Shown: piece after piece, positions 35,184 through 45,700 of the stretch
How the letters are laid out: every line of letters begins with the position of its first letter
Position numbering within the stretch: the stretch's first letter is position 1
NCBI GenBank assembly: GCA_002422725.1
Contig: DITE01000058.1
Location: 7,509 to 71,508, forward strand
DNA length: 64,000 bases
Direction: 5' to 3'
From: Bacteroidales bacterium UBA6192
GTDB lineage: Bacteria; Bacteroidota; Bacteroidia; Bacteroidales; F082
Position numbers and translations under genes: made by a program
Notes under the pieces: model-generated
Seen by the model: the letters and a program-made list of their open reading frames with translations, nothing else
The model's database searches: none
Told to the model about the DNA's origin: nothing

Positions 35184-36341
35184 TTAATATAGCCAACTTT
35201 TGTGATAATCAGGGTCTTCGATGGCAAAAGCCTGTTTGGTGAGCTTTAAGGGTCTGAAGGTGTCAACCATTACGGCAAGCTCTTCGGTTTTGGTTTGTCC
35301 TATGCTGCGTTCAACAGCTCCCGGATGTGGCCCATGAGGAATCCCGATGGGATGCAGGGTAATCATACCTTTTTCAATGTGGTTGCGGCTCATGAAATCG
35401 CCATCAACATAGTATAGAACCTCGTCAGAATCCACATTGCTATGGTTGTAGGGAGCCGGAATAGATTCAGGATGATAGTCGTAAAGTCTGGGAACGAAAG
35501 CACAGGTTACGAAAGCCGGTGTTTCGAAGGTCTGATGCACCGGAGGTGGTTGATGTATCCGGCCCGTAATGGGTTCAAAATCGTGTATCGAAAATGCATA
35601 GGGATAATGGCATCCATCCCAGCCTATGGCATCGAATGGGTGGCTGGCGTATACATATGGAAACAACAGATCGTCGCGTTTTATTTTCACCAGATAATCG
35701 CCCTTTTCGTCGAATGTTCTGAGGTTTTGAGGAGTCCGAAGGTCGCGTTCACAAAAAGGTGAATGCTCAAGCAGTTGGCCGTATTTATTCAGGTATCTTT
35801 TCGGAAAACGCAAAGGGTGAAAAGATTCCAGGATGAACAGCCTGTTGTTGTTTGTCTTAAACTCGAGCTGATAAATAGTGCCCCGGGGAATGATCAGATG
35901 GTCGCCATATCCAAATTCGATGCTTCCAAATATCGTGTGCAAACTGCCTTCGCCCTGATGAACAAAAATCATCTCATCGCCCTGTGAGTTTTTGAAATAA
36001 TAATCGGTCATCGATTTACGGGGAGCAGAAAGATACAGGTATACATCATTGTTGACCAGCACAGGTATCCTGCTTTCGAGGTAATCATCTGCAGGAGCTA
36101 CATCAAAGCCGCGAAAACTCCGGTGCTGCATGTTTTTGTCCAATTCAATTTCGGGTGCAACATTAACCGGTACACCAATTTCTTTCACCATTGTTGGTGG
36201 AAAGGCGTGATAAACAATGGAATAAACATCTGAGAACCCCTCTGTTGAAACCAGTTCTTCGGCATAGAGACTGCCATCTGGTTTACGAAAAACCGTATGG
36301 CGTTTGTGAGGAACCTGCCCCCTTGACTGATAATGTGGCAT
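35184..36341 (-). CDS. hmgA: homogentisate 1,2-dioxygenase
   Basis: The 385-residue cupin enzyme opens the homogentisate ring to maleylacetoacetate. Recognisable are PHYQSRGQVPHKRHTVFR at the start, DEMIFVHQGEGSLHTIFGSI in the cupin core, DEVLYYVDGDFMSR, and the iron-site region TLHPIGIPHGPHPGAVE. It is shorter than the human enzyme (about 445) but of usual size for this bacterial branch. It is the first gene of the hmgA-hppD-fahA-flavin reductase operon, with a -7 box 31 bases upstream. Confidence 0.93.
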   Translation of the reverse strand: MPHYQSRGQVPHKRHTVFRKPDGSLYAEELVSTEGFSDVYSIVYHAFPPTMVKEIGVPVNVAPEIELDKNMQHRSFRGFDVAPADDYLESRIPVLVNNDVYLYLSAPRKSMTDYYFKNSQGDEMIFVHQGEGSLHTIFGSIEFGYGDHLIIPRGTIYQLEFKTNNNRLFILESFHPLRFPKRYLNKYGQLLEHSPFCERDLRTPQNLRTFDEKGDYLVKIKRDDLLFPYVYASHPFDAIGWDGCHYPYAFSIHDFEPITGRIHQPPPVHQTFETPAFVTCAFVPRLYDYHPESIPAPYNHSNVDSDEVLYYVDGDFMSRNHIEKGMITLHPIGIPHGPHPGAVERSIGQTKTEELAVMVDTFRPLKLTKQAFAIEDPDYHKSWLY

Positions 36342-36371
36342 GCTATTTTAATTTAGATCGTTTATGAATAA

Positions 36372-36379
36372 CAAAAGTA
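36372..36379 (-). promoter_or_regulatory. -7 box of the hmgA operon
   Basis: On the minus strand TACTTTTG, a perfect TAnnTTTG match, 30 bases before the hmgA start. No convincing -33 TTG. Confidence 0.5.
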
Positions 36380-36517
36380 CAAAGATTTTCGTATTGTAAT
36401 GACGTGAATGAAACTTCAGTTGAATAATTACATTTAAATCATGGAAAAACAGTATATAGCGCTTCTTTTTGATAATAAAAAGATAATGATTAGAACAAAT
36501 AGGTTTTATGATTTGTT

Positions 36518-36525
36518 TAACTTTG
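36518..36525 (+). promoter_or_regulatory. -7 box of the Old Yellow Enzyme gene
   Basis: TAACTTTG, a perfect TAnnTTTG match, 17 bases before the ATG at 36543. It lies inside the longer open frame that starts at 36441, which argues against that longer start. Confidence 0.5.
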
Positions 36526-36542
36526 GTACGAAAATACATCTT

Positions 36543-37631
36543 ATGAAATTCATTTCAAAACCTTATGAATCAGCAGCTTTGCGACTGCCAAACCGATTTG
36601 TCATGGCACCGTTGACGCGTCAGCGTGCAGGTGTAGGACTTGCCCCCACTATGCTCAACGCTACCTATTATGCTCAACGATCATCAGCCGGACTATTGAT
36701 CAGCGAAGCCAGTCAGATTTCTACAAAAGGGCAGGGTTATGTGAATACCCCTGGTATTTACAGCGAGGCCCAGATAGAGGGATGGAAGCTGGTGACCCGG
36801 GCTGTGCATCAGGCAGGTGGGCGGATATTTTGCCAGCTTTGGCACGTTGGCCGTCATTCGCATCCTTCTATTCAGCTTGATGGAAGCCAACCGGTAGGTC
36901 CTTCGGCAGTGAAAGAAACAACTTTGATAACTACCCCTTCAGGAAAAGTGGAACCTGTGCTACCTCATTCACTGACTATCGGTGAAATCGAAGCTACTAT
37001 TGCTGATTATGCCAAGGCTGCACGCAATGCAATGGAAGCTGGTTTCGACGGAGTTGAGATTCATGGTGCCAACGGCTATCTGATTGATCAGTTTCTGAAC
37101 GACAGCTCAAATGTGCGTCAGGATATTTATGGGGGTTCAATTGATAATAAGTGCAGGTTTGGGTTGCAGGTGGTTGAGGCTGTTGTGGATGCTATAGGAA
37201 GTCATCGGACCGGTATCAGGCTATCCCCATCGGGTACTAACTTTGGGGTGTTCAACCTGGAACCAGTTGCCACATTTGAGTTTCTCATCCATAAACTAAA
37301 TGATTATAACCTGGCTTATCTGCATCTGATCGAGCCTGTTGCATCAAGTCTTGAGAATCTGCCCCAATATCTGAAACGGGTAACCCCTCATTTCCGCCCA
37401 ATTTACAAGGGAACCTTGATTACCAGTGCAGGCTACACCTTTGCCACAGCAGAAGCAGCTCTGAACGATGGACTTGCCGATCTGGTTGCTTTTGGTAAAG
37501 ATTTTATCTCCAATCCCGATCTGGTTGAGCGTTATGCTGCTGATGCACCACTGAATTCTTATGATATTGCTACCTTTTATGGAGGCGATGACAGGGGCTA
37601 TACTGATTATCCCTATTTGTTAAGAAAGTAA
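36543..37631 (+). CDS. Old Yellow Enzyme family alkene reductase
   Basis: The 362-residue FMN-dependent TIM-barrel enzyme reduces activated C=C bonds with NAD(P)H. Motifs: LPNRFVMAPLTRQRA, GLLISEASQISTKGQGY, LWHVGRHSHPS, FDGVEIHGANGYLIDQFLND and near the C-terminus GLADLVAFGKDFISNPDLVE. The ATG at 36543 fits the family start (MKFISKPY) and the nearby promoter. It is followed after 3 bases by the ceramidase-like gene, so the two are probably co-transcribed. Physiological substrate unknown. Confidence 0.9.
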   Translation: MKFISKPYESAALRLPNRFVMAPLTRQRAGVGLAPTMLNATYYAQRSSAGLLISEASQISTKGQGYVNTPGIYSEAQIEGWKLVTRAVHQAGGRIFCQLWHVGRHSHPSIQLDGSQPVGPSAVKETTLITTPSGKVEPVLPHSLTIGEIEATIADYAKAARNAMEAGFDGVEIHGANGYLIDQFLNDSSNVRQDIYGGSIDNKCRFGLQVVEAVVDAIGSHRTGIRLSPSGTNFGVFNLEPVATFEFLIHKLNDYNLAYLHLIEPVASSLENLPQYLKRVTPHFRPIYKGTLITSAGYTFATAEAALNDGLADLVAFGKDFISNPDLVERYAADAPLNSYDIATFYGGDDRGYTDYPYLLRK

Positions 37632-37634
37632 AAC

Positions 37635-38369
37635 GTGACACATTACATTGATCCTTTGACACTTGTTGTTCAGTTGGCCAGTGAGTGGTTCAACCGGCGC
37701 TTGTCGGATGGCGGGCCCATGTATGCTGAATATCATCCTGAAAACATCATTGTAGAACCCTGGAATGCAGCCAGTTCAATATTGATGATGCTGCCTGCCA
37801 TTTACTTGTTCTTCCGATGGAAAAAGTACACAAGAATCAGCCCTTTTGTTGGATTCGCCTTGCTGATGGTTTTCCTGGGTGGTTTGGGAAGCACTCTTTT
37901 TCATGCATTCAGGATGAGTCAATTTTTCCTGATGTTGGATGTTATTCCGTCTGCTATTTTAACACTAGCTATCAGCATCTGGTTCTGGTTGAAGGTTTTA
38001 CCCAGATGGTGGTATGTATTGTTGATTTTTATTCCGGTTTTTGTCATAAGGTATGTATTGTTTGGCAACCTGCCCCAACATATTGGCATTAATGTGTCTT
38101 ATGCTCTTTCGGGTATGCTGGTCATTATCCCATTACTGACTTTTCTCTACCGCAGCGATTTTTATGGCTGGCTTCTGGTTGTATTGGTATTATTTAGTTT
38201 TGGATTGGCGTTGTTATTCCGACAACTTGACTCGCATCCCTGGTCTTTTTTGCCTCAGGGAACCCATTTTCTATGGCATGCATTCAGTGCTGCAGGGGCA
38301 TATTTCATGCTTGATTACCTGAATTGTGCCCGGCAAAGTGGTGATAGATCACCTGCTTTGAATAAGTGA
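37635..38369 (+). CDS. alkaline ceramidase-like membrane hydrolase
   Basis: The 244-residue protein has about seven membrane helices and the alkaline ceramidase (CREST superfamily) signature. EPWNAASSILMMLPAIY near residue 41 parallels the N-terminal Glu-x-Trp-Asn motif; GLGSTLFHAF gives Ser86 and His90, followed by Asp102 in LMLDVIP; and THFLWHAF gives His211 and His215. These match the zinc-site Ser, His, Asp and HxxxH of ACER3-type enzymes. Such enzymes cut ceramide to sphingoid base and fatty acid, of interest because many Bacteroidota make sphingolipids. Start codon is GTG at 37635, 3 bases after the OYE stop. Actual substrate is unproven. It ends directly against the convergent gene at 38370. 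Confidence 0.8.
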   Translation: MTHYIDPLTLVVQLASEWFNRRLSDGGPMYAEYHPENIIVEPWNAASSILMMLPAIYLFFRWKKYTRISPFVGFALLMVFLGGLGSTLFHAFRMSQFFLMLDVIPSAILTLAISIWFWLKVLPRWWYVLLIFIPVFVIRYVLFGNLPQHIGINVSYALSGMLVIIPLLTFLYRSDFYGWLLVVLVLFSFGLALLFRQLDSHPWSFLPQGTHFLWHAFSAAGAYFMLDYLNCARQSGDRSPALNK

Positions 38370-39356
38370 TTATTCTATTCCGCTGAAATGCTTCATAAAC
38401 TGAACGCGTTCGTATGCTGCAGGATTGTCGGCTTCTTTCACGCTCATCCGCCCTGTAAACTCATCGATGGATTTAAAGTTGTGTTTGGTCATCCAGTTTT
38501 CAAGTTCATTGAGCATTACCCCAATTTCAGCGAAACCTTTTTTGTAGATAACTGACGCCACCTGAACAGCTTTTGCGCCAGCCAGAAGTTGCTTTATCAC
38601 AGCACTTCCATCGTGAATGCCTGTTGATGCAGCAATATCGCAATGCACCTTGGTCGAAAGCATAGCTACCCAACGCAGCGAGATAGCAAGTTCGCCAGGA
38701 TGGCTGAACACATTGGTGGCTTTTATCTCGAATTTATCAATGTCAATATCCGGTGAGAAAAAGCGGTTGAATAATACCAATCCCTGAATACCGGTCCAGG
38801 AAAGCTTAAGAGCCATTTTTGACAGGCTTGAAAAGTAGTAACTAATTTTCACCGAAATGGGAATTTTGACGGTTTTGGTCACTTTCTCCAGGATGTCAAA
38901 GTACAACTGTTCATTGTGCTCGCTGGTCATATGCGGATTAGAAGGCAATACAAATATGTTCAATTCGAGGGCGTCGGCTCCTGCTTCTTCAATCTGTGAT
39001 GCAAACTGAATCCATTCAGCCGCCGAGACGCAATTGATACTGGCAATGATTGGAATATCGACTGCTTTTTTACTTTCACGGATAAGCTTCAGGTAGTTGC
39101 TTACATCGTTTTCCCTTGTATAATTCCGGATATAATCCTCAGCTTCGGGATAATAATTGGCCGTTTCATTTTGCAGGATAGTGTGGCTGGCTGCAAAGCT
39201 AATTTGTTCCTCGAAAAGCGATTTCAGAACCACAGCCCCGGCACCGTTGCGTTCAGCTTCTTTGATGTTTTCGATCGAATTGGTGAGACCCGAACTTCCT
39301 ATGATAATAGGATTTCTGAGCTTTAAGCCCATATATGTCGTTGAAAGGTTGACCAT
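38370..39356 (-). CDS. dihydroorotate dehydrogenase-like protein
   Basis: The 328-residue FMN-type TIM barrel resembles dihydroorotate dehydrogenase (TTYMGLKLRNPIIIGSSGLT, ASINCVSAAEWIQFASQIEE, AGADALELNIF, ISVKISYYF, IAASTGIHDGSAVIKQLLAG, AVQVASVIYKKG). The place of the catalytic Cys/Ser loop (normally NISCPN) reads NIFVLPSNP, so it likely lacks classical DHODH activity, as in the PRK07565-type relatives. The start at 39356 has a strong GGAGGAGCT ribosome-binding site just before it. No operon partner. Confidence 0.85.
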   Translation of the reverse strand: MVNLSTTYMGLKLRNPIIIGSSGLTNSIENIKEAERNGAGAVVLKSLFEEQISFAASHTILQNETANYYPEAEDYIRNYTRENDVSNYLKLIRESKKAVDIPIIASINCVSAAEWIQFASQIEEAGADALELNIFVLPSNPHMTSEHNEQLYFDILEKVTKTVKIPISVKISYYFSSLSKMALKLSWTGIQGLVLFNRFFSPDIDIDKFEIKATNVFSHPGELAISLRWVAMLSTKVHCDIAASTGIHDGSAVIKQLLAGAKAVQVASVIYKKGFAEIGVMLNELENWMTKHNFKSIDEFTGRMSVKEADNPAAYERVQFMKHFSGIE

Positions 39357-39621
39357 AGCTCCTCCGATGTTATTGTAATAATATTGGACGGTAAAATTAA
39401 GGCAAAAAAAGCGTATCCAACCTAACAAAACTAAAGAGGATATTTATTAAAAATCATTCTAAATTAATCGGGGCACTCACATCAAAACCGATTAAGTGGG
39501 TTCACTAACTACATTTTCCGAACCACATGGATAAATTGTCAGATAAGGATGCAGCAACTTGTTAACAACAAAATGTTTGTAAATTAAAATGGGCTTAAAT
39601 CAACATGTTATGCGGGTTATA

Positions 39622-39629
39622 TACATTTG
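39622..39629 (+). promoter_or_regulatory. possible promoter of the T9SS adhesin cassette
   Basis: TACATTTG matches TAnnTTTG exactly, 128 bases before the adhesin start; no -33 TTG at the right spacing. The rest of the ~400-base spacer 39357-39756 contains no gene or structured element that could be supported. Confidence 0.35.
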
Positions 39630-39756
39630 TGCCATTACCAGCCGTCCTGTAATTACCCTTTTCTGAGTAACAACAAACAAGTGTTTTATTTTGACATTCA
39701 GTTTAATGGCTCATAGTCATATAGATTGAATTGTGTTGTTGCATATGTTGTTATTT

Positions 39757-42700
39757 ATGACAAAATACTTTTTGAAGAGCATATTTTTAACGCTTATCCC
39801 TGTTTGGCTGATGTTGTCTGATTTAGCTGCACAGCCTGTTGTTGTTGGTCACCCGCAAGACTCGTCAATATGTGTTGGAGCTTCTGCATCATTTCGGGTG
39901 CTTGCACTTAACACTGCTGCCTATCAATGGCAGGAGAACGACGGGGTTGGTTGGTACAATATTAACGCTTCTATTACTTATGCTGAAGGTTACCTGACCC
40001 CTGAACTGCGCATTATCGACGCCAATTTGGGATTGAATGCATATCAGTATCGTTGTGTTGTTTTTGATGCACAGAATAATCAGACCATAAGTGATCCCGC
40101 CATTCTGGGTGTATTTGATCCGCCAATTATAACACAGCAACCTCTTGAACAAAGAGTCTGTAAGAACAGCATTGCTCAGTTTAGTGTTCAGGCCCTTTAT
40201 GGAACAGCATATCAATGGCAGGAAAGTATAGGTGCAGGCTGGGTCAATCTTACCGACAATGCCTTCTACACAGGAAGCCAGACCCCAGAGCTAAGTATTT
40301 TTACAACCACCGGAATGAGTGGGTTTTCATACCGTTGTGTGGTTACCAATGTTAGTTGCCCTGAAACCTCCAACACGGCTAAGCTATTTGTTGATCCGAC
40401 CCCTGTGATTTTTTCTCTTACCGGCGGAGGAGAGTATTGTGAGGGGGGTACAGGCGTAGCGGTGGGCTTATCGGATTCCGAAATAGGTATCAGCTATCAT
40501 TTGTTGCGCAATGAACAAAGCACAGGTGTTGTAAGAAATGGAACAGGCGAAACCATTGTATTTGGCACTTTTGCTCTGGCGGGTGATTACACTGTCAGGG
40601 CTATTAACGGATTCACCGGATGTGAAATAAATATGGATGGATTAGCCACAGTAAGCATCAATCCACTTCCTGCCCAACAAATTTTAATGGGAGGAGGATC
40701 TTATTGTATTGGCAGTGCAGCACCCGAATTGTATCTGCAGAATACGCAGACTGGGGTTGACTACAACCTCATTCGCAACGGAGTTTTCACTGGAAACACC
40801 CTGACTGGAAATGGTTTTTCGATGAGTTTTGGAAATGTAGGGCAAAGTGGAACCTATTCAGTTGCGGCAAAGAATACTTCAACAGGATGCTCAGTGCAGC
40901 TTACCTCCACCCGGATTATTACAGCTAATTCCTTGCCAGAAGCTATTGCAGGAAATGATCAGCTCATTATTGCCGGAAACTCTACACAACTTAGTGGAAC
41001 AGCTTTGAACGGATCAGGAAATTATATGTACTTCTGGGCACCTGAGAGTTTTTGTCAGAACCCGAATCTTCAGACTACTATCACCATTCCTTTATATCAA
41101 ACAAGCCTGTTCACATTAAGAGTAAGAGACAATCAAACTGGCTGTTACAGTCAGCCCGATTCGGTCAGTGTTCAGGTTGCAGACGGACCATTAAGTGTTT
41201 ATATTCAAGTTGGAGATGATATTATTTGTCCTCAGGAGACTGTTTCCCTGCTGGCACTCACATCTGGCGGTACGGGTAATTATCTGTATCAGTGGTCATC
41301 AATACCTCCTGGACTTAATGAAACATCATCAATGGTTGTGGTAAGTCCAAATATATCAACAACATATGTGGTAAGGGTGCAGGATGGGCTGGAAACCGTT
41401 TATGATACAATTGGCATTATAGTGAATAACCTGCCTGTTCAGCAGCATCTGAGCGAAGGAGCTGCAATCTGTTCCGGCTCAGCCGGTGTTGGAATCACCT
41501 TAGGCAGTTCAGAGCAGAATGCCATATATTTTCTCTATCGTGATACCCATTTTGTCAAGCAATTGAACGGAAATGGCAATCAGCTCAATTTCGGCAGTTT
41601 TAATGTGCCCGGAACTTACCGTGTCACCGCCCGATACACAGGAAATGGCTGCGAAGTGGCTATGATTGGGGAGGCAGTTATCAGTTTAAATCCGATTCCA
41701 GTTGCAATAGCTGGTCCCAATCAATTCATCAATTCAGGCAGTCAGACAAGTCTCAGCGGCGAAGGGGGCGGAGGAAGTGGAAATTACCTGTTTCAATGGT
41801 CTCCAACTCAGTTTCTCCTAAATCCTAACAATCAGAATGCGGCCACAATTAGCTTGACAGCAACAACCGTTTTTAACTTGCAGGTCACCGACCAGCAAAC
41901 CGGTTGCCAAAGTGATCCTGACCAGACAGTTGTCTTTGTTATTGGCGATGAGCTTAGCCTGGCATTAGCCGCCAGCGACTACAGTGTTTGCCCTGGTGAA
42001 CAGGTTAGTCTGATAGCGATGCCTACTGGTGGCTCGGGAAACTTTACATATTTGTGGCAATCGAATCCGCCAGGTTTTTTTTCAACACAATTTAATCCTG
42101 TTGCAACAATACAGCAAACGACAACCTATAGAGTAAGTGTTACTGATGGTTTTACGGTTATCACCGATTCAGTGGTCATTGAAGTGCGCCCGGCTGCTAC
42201 GTCATTCATAGTCAACGGTGGAGGGTCTTTTTGTGAAGGTGGACAGGGCAGGGAAGTGTTCCTGAACGACTCAGAACAAAATATTCTTTACCAACTCATT
42301 AGAAATGGAAGTGAAACAGGTGTACAGCTTTATGGATCGGGCAATCAGTTGAATTTTGGGTTTCAGCATATTGCCGGGACTTATACCGTGACAGCTACAA
42401 ACCTTTCAGGAAACTGCACAACAACCATGTCAGGAACAGCTGTTGTCCAGGTAAACCAGTCACCGCTTGTTAACGCAGGTAACGACCGTACTATCGGAAA
42501 GGGGCAATCTGCGAATCTGAACGGAACAGTAACAGGAGGTTCTGGCGTTTACGCATACTCATGGTTGCCAGTTGAGCAGGTATTGAACCCAATGGCGCAA
42601 AATACAGCTACCAAGCCCCAGTTCATGTCAACCCTGATCAGCTTTGGGGTTACTGATCTTCAAAGTGGTTGCAAAGCTCAGCTTGACACCGTAATTGTAT

Positions 42701-45700
42701 ATGTAAGCGGTGGGTCACTCGAAGTCAATGCATTTGCCAATTCGCAGCAAGGTTGTCAGGGTGGTTTTTTTCAGCTTTACGGTTTGGCTTCAGGAGGAAC
42801 GGGGAACTATCAGTATCAATGGACATCAATTCCGCCAGGTTTTTATTCCAACACCCAGAATCCACAGGTGCAGCCCCAATACTCAACATCCTATATCCTG
42901 ACTGTGTATGATGGTCTGGATAATTTCAGTGATACCCTCCTGGTGAATGTATCACAGCCTCCTCAGCAGTATTTGTTAACAGGTGGCGGTTCGCTTTGTC
43001 AGATAGGTCAGACGGTTTCTATTGGACTTAACGGGTCGCAGCCCGGGCTGATGTATTTCCTGGTTTTGAATGGTCAGGAAGTGTCAATGATTAGCGGGAC
43101 AGGTTCAGCCATAAGCTTCGGTTTGTTTGGTCAGCCTGGTGCTTACAGCGCTTATGCCCAACAACCCATGTCTTTATGCAGCAGTGAGATGATTGGTGAA
43201 GCTGTCATCAGTATTGATGCTGCTCCAATCGCGTTTGCCGGCCCTGATAAATACATCAATGCAGGAGGACAAATTACCCTTGATGGGGCTATCACCGGCG
43301 GATCAGGTCAGTATATTTTTCAATGGACACCTGAAAGTAAACTATTGAATCCTGATGCTTTACAACCAACGACGAAGCCCCTCTACAACACCATGGTATT
43401 CAGATTGGATGTCTCGGATTCCCAGTCAGGTTGCAGTGGTTCAACTGATTATGCAGCCGTTTTTGTACAAGGCGGCAATTTTCAACTTCAAGTCCTGGCA
43501 GCCGGTGGAGGGGGGTGTCCGGGCACGGATATTCAGCTATTTGCCTTACCAACAGGTGGTTCTGGTAGCTTTAGTTATGCCTGGCTTTCCAACCCGCCCG
43601 GTTTCTCATCCACAACCTATAATCCGGTCTTCAACCCGGTGGAGTCAACTACTTTTATTGTATTGGTGAACGATGGCAATCAGATCTTTCGCGATTCGGT
43701 TTTTGTGTTTGTCGAGCAGGGGCCGGTGGACTTTCTGCTTAGTGTAGGCGGTGACTTTTGCAAGGATGAAGAAGAAGTGGTGCTCAGCTTATCGGGTTCA
43801 CAGCCTGATGTTTTCTATCATTTATTACGCGAAGGTACTTACACCGGCTTGAGCCTGAATGGCACAGGATTTCCGATCAGCTTTAACCCTATTTCCCAAT
43901 CAGGAACATACACCGTGCGTGCTGAAAGTCAATTATCAGGGTGCCAGAAAAATATGCAGGGTGAAGCTCTGGTGCAGATTCATGAGAAACCTCGGGCTTT
44001 CGCAGGTCCTGACCGTTTTATACAGTCGGGCGAATCAACCACACTATCCGGCTCAGCTTCAGGTGGCTCCGGGGATTACCAATACTCATGGAACCCGGCT
44101 CATTTGCTTATGGATGCTGCCTCGGATAATCCTCAGACAATTGCCTTAACAGGAACATCGCTGTTTCTGTTGCAGGTGACCGATGAAATCACAGGATGTT
44201 TGTCGCATACCGATACTACCAATGTGTATGTCACTGGTGGCAATCTTAGACTGACTCTGCTCGCAAGTTCAGCCTCAGTATGCAAGGGCAGTCCTGTTTA
44301 TCTTCAGGCATTGCCCTCGGGCGGAAATGGTAATTATCAGGTATATTGGAATGATCAGGAAGGGAATGCACTGTATGAAGGGGAATCATGGACTGATTAT
44401 CCGCTTCAGACAACGACTTATGTTGCGACACTGAACAGCAATGGCGAAACCATCACCGATTCACTCATCGTGGTGGTAAGCGAATTGCCACTATTGTTTG
44501 AAGTTACTGGAGGAGGGGTGTATTGCCCCGCAGCTTCTCCGGGAGTGTTGGTGGGCCTGTCGGGCTCGGAAAACGGTTTGGTCTATGATCTGTACCTGAA
44601 TCAGGTACAAAAAATTGGCTCAGTCAACGGGCAGGGGATTCCCATCAATTTCGGCTATTTTTCGCAGGAAGGCTCTTACACCGTATCTGCCCGGGTATCT
44701 GGTTTCGGTTGCGAATTGCTGATGAACGGCAATGCCGTTGTTGAACGCTTCGAGGCTCCCATTGCCAATGCCGGTAACGATATAGTAATCAATAAAGGTG
44801 AAGTGGCTCAGCTTTCGGTGGGTGTAACAGCAGGTTCAGGAAATTATGCCTTTGCATGGTCACCCTCAGAATATGTTGAGAGCCCGGGAAACGCGCAAAC
44901 ATCAACGTTACCACTAAATGTTAGCGTTCTTTTTACTGTCGAAGTGACTGACCTAAACACCTCTTGTATTTCATCCGATGCTGTTGTGGTGTTTACACAA
45001 GGAGGGCCTTTGGAATCATCTGTTCAAACAGATGCGGAAATCGTATGTCCTGGCGAATCTACCCGTATAACAGCGCTTCCGTCAGGTGGATCGGGTTCTT
45101 ATTCCTGGACATGGTCGTCTAACCCGCCGGGATATTTTGCCACATCGGCCAGTATAAAAGTATTTTCAGCCGTTTCGACATGGTACATCGTTCAGATTTC
45201 TGATGATGTTGAGACTATCCGTGATTCAGTGCTGATAGAAGCCTACAACCCTCCTTTGGGGTTTGAACTAACAGGTGGTGGTGTGTTTTGTGAAGGTAAT
45301 CCATCGCCGGGTGTCGGAATGGCTGACACAGAACCTGGTGTTACCTATGAACTGATGCGTAACGGGTCGTTTACTGGCCAATGGATCACAGGTACAGGTT
45401 CAGGAATGAGTTTTGGCACACAGCATATCACCGGTTCCTACACGGTTGTTGCTACCAGCAATCAGGGCTGCAAGGCATTGATGCCAAATGTGATAGTCAT
45501 TGGCATGAACACACTGCCTCAGATGTTTACCCTGATCGGAGGAGGTGAATTCTGCGACAATGACCTCACCGCAAGGCTTTACCTGACTGGCAGCGAAAAA
45601 CAAACTTTTTACGAACTTTTGCGCAACCTTCAGCCAACCGGAATATCCATTTCAGGTGACGGAAGTCCAATTGTATTTCCTGCTCAATCAAACTCAGGAA

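Noticed and set aside
38370..39356. Annotation as pyrD in pyrimidine synthesis
   Set aside because: The catalytic loop motif is not conserved and no pyr genes are nearby.
40936..45513. Regular ~760-base periodicity as a DNA-level repeat array or mobile element
   Set aside because: The period is conserved only at protein level inside one open reading frame; it is a domain repeat.
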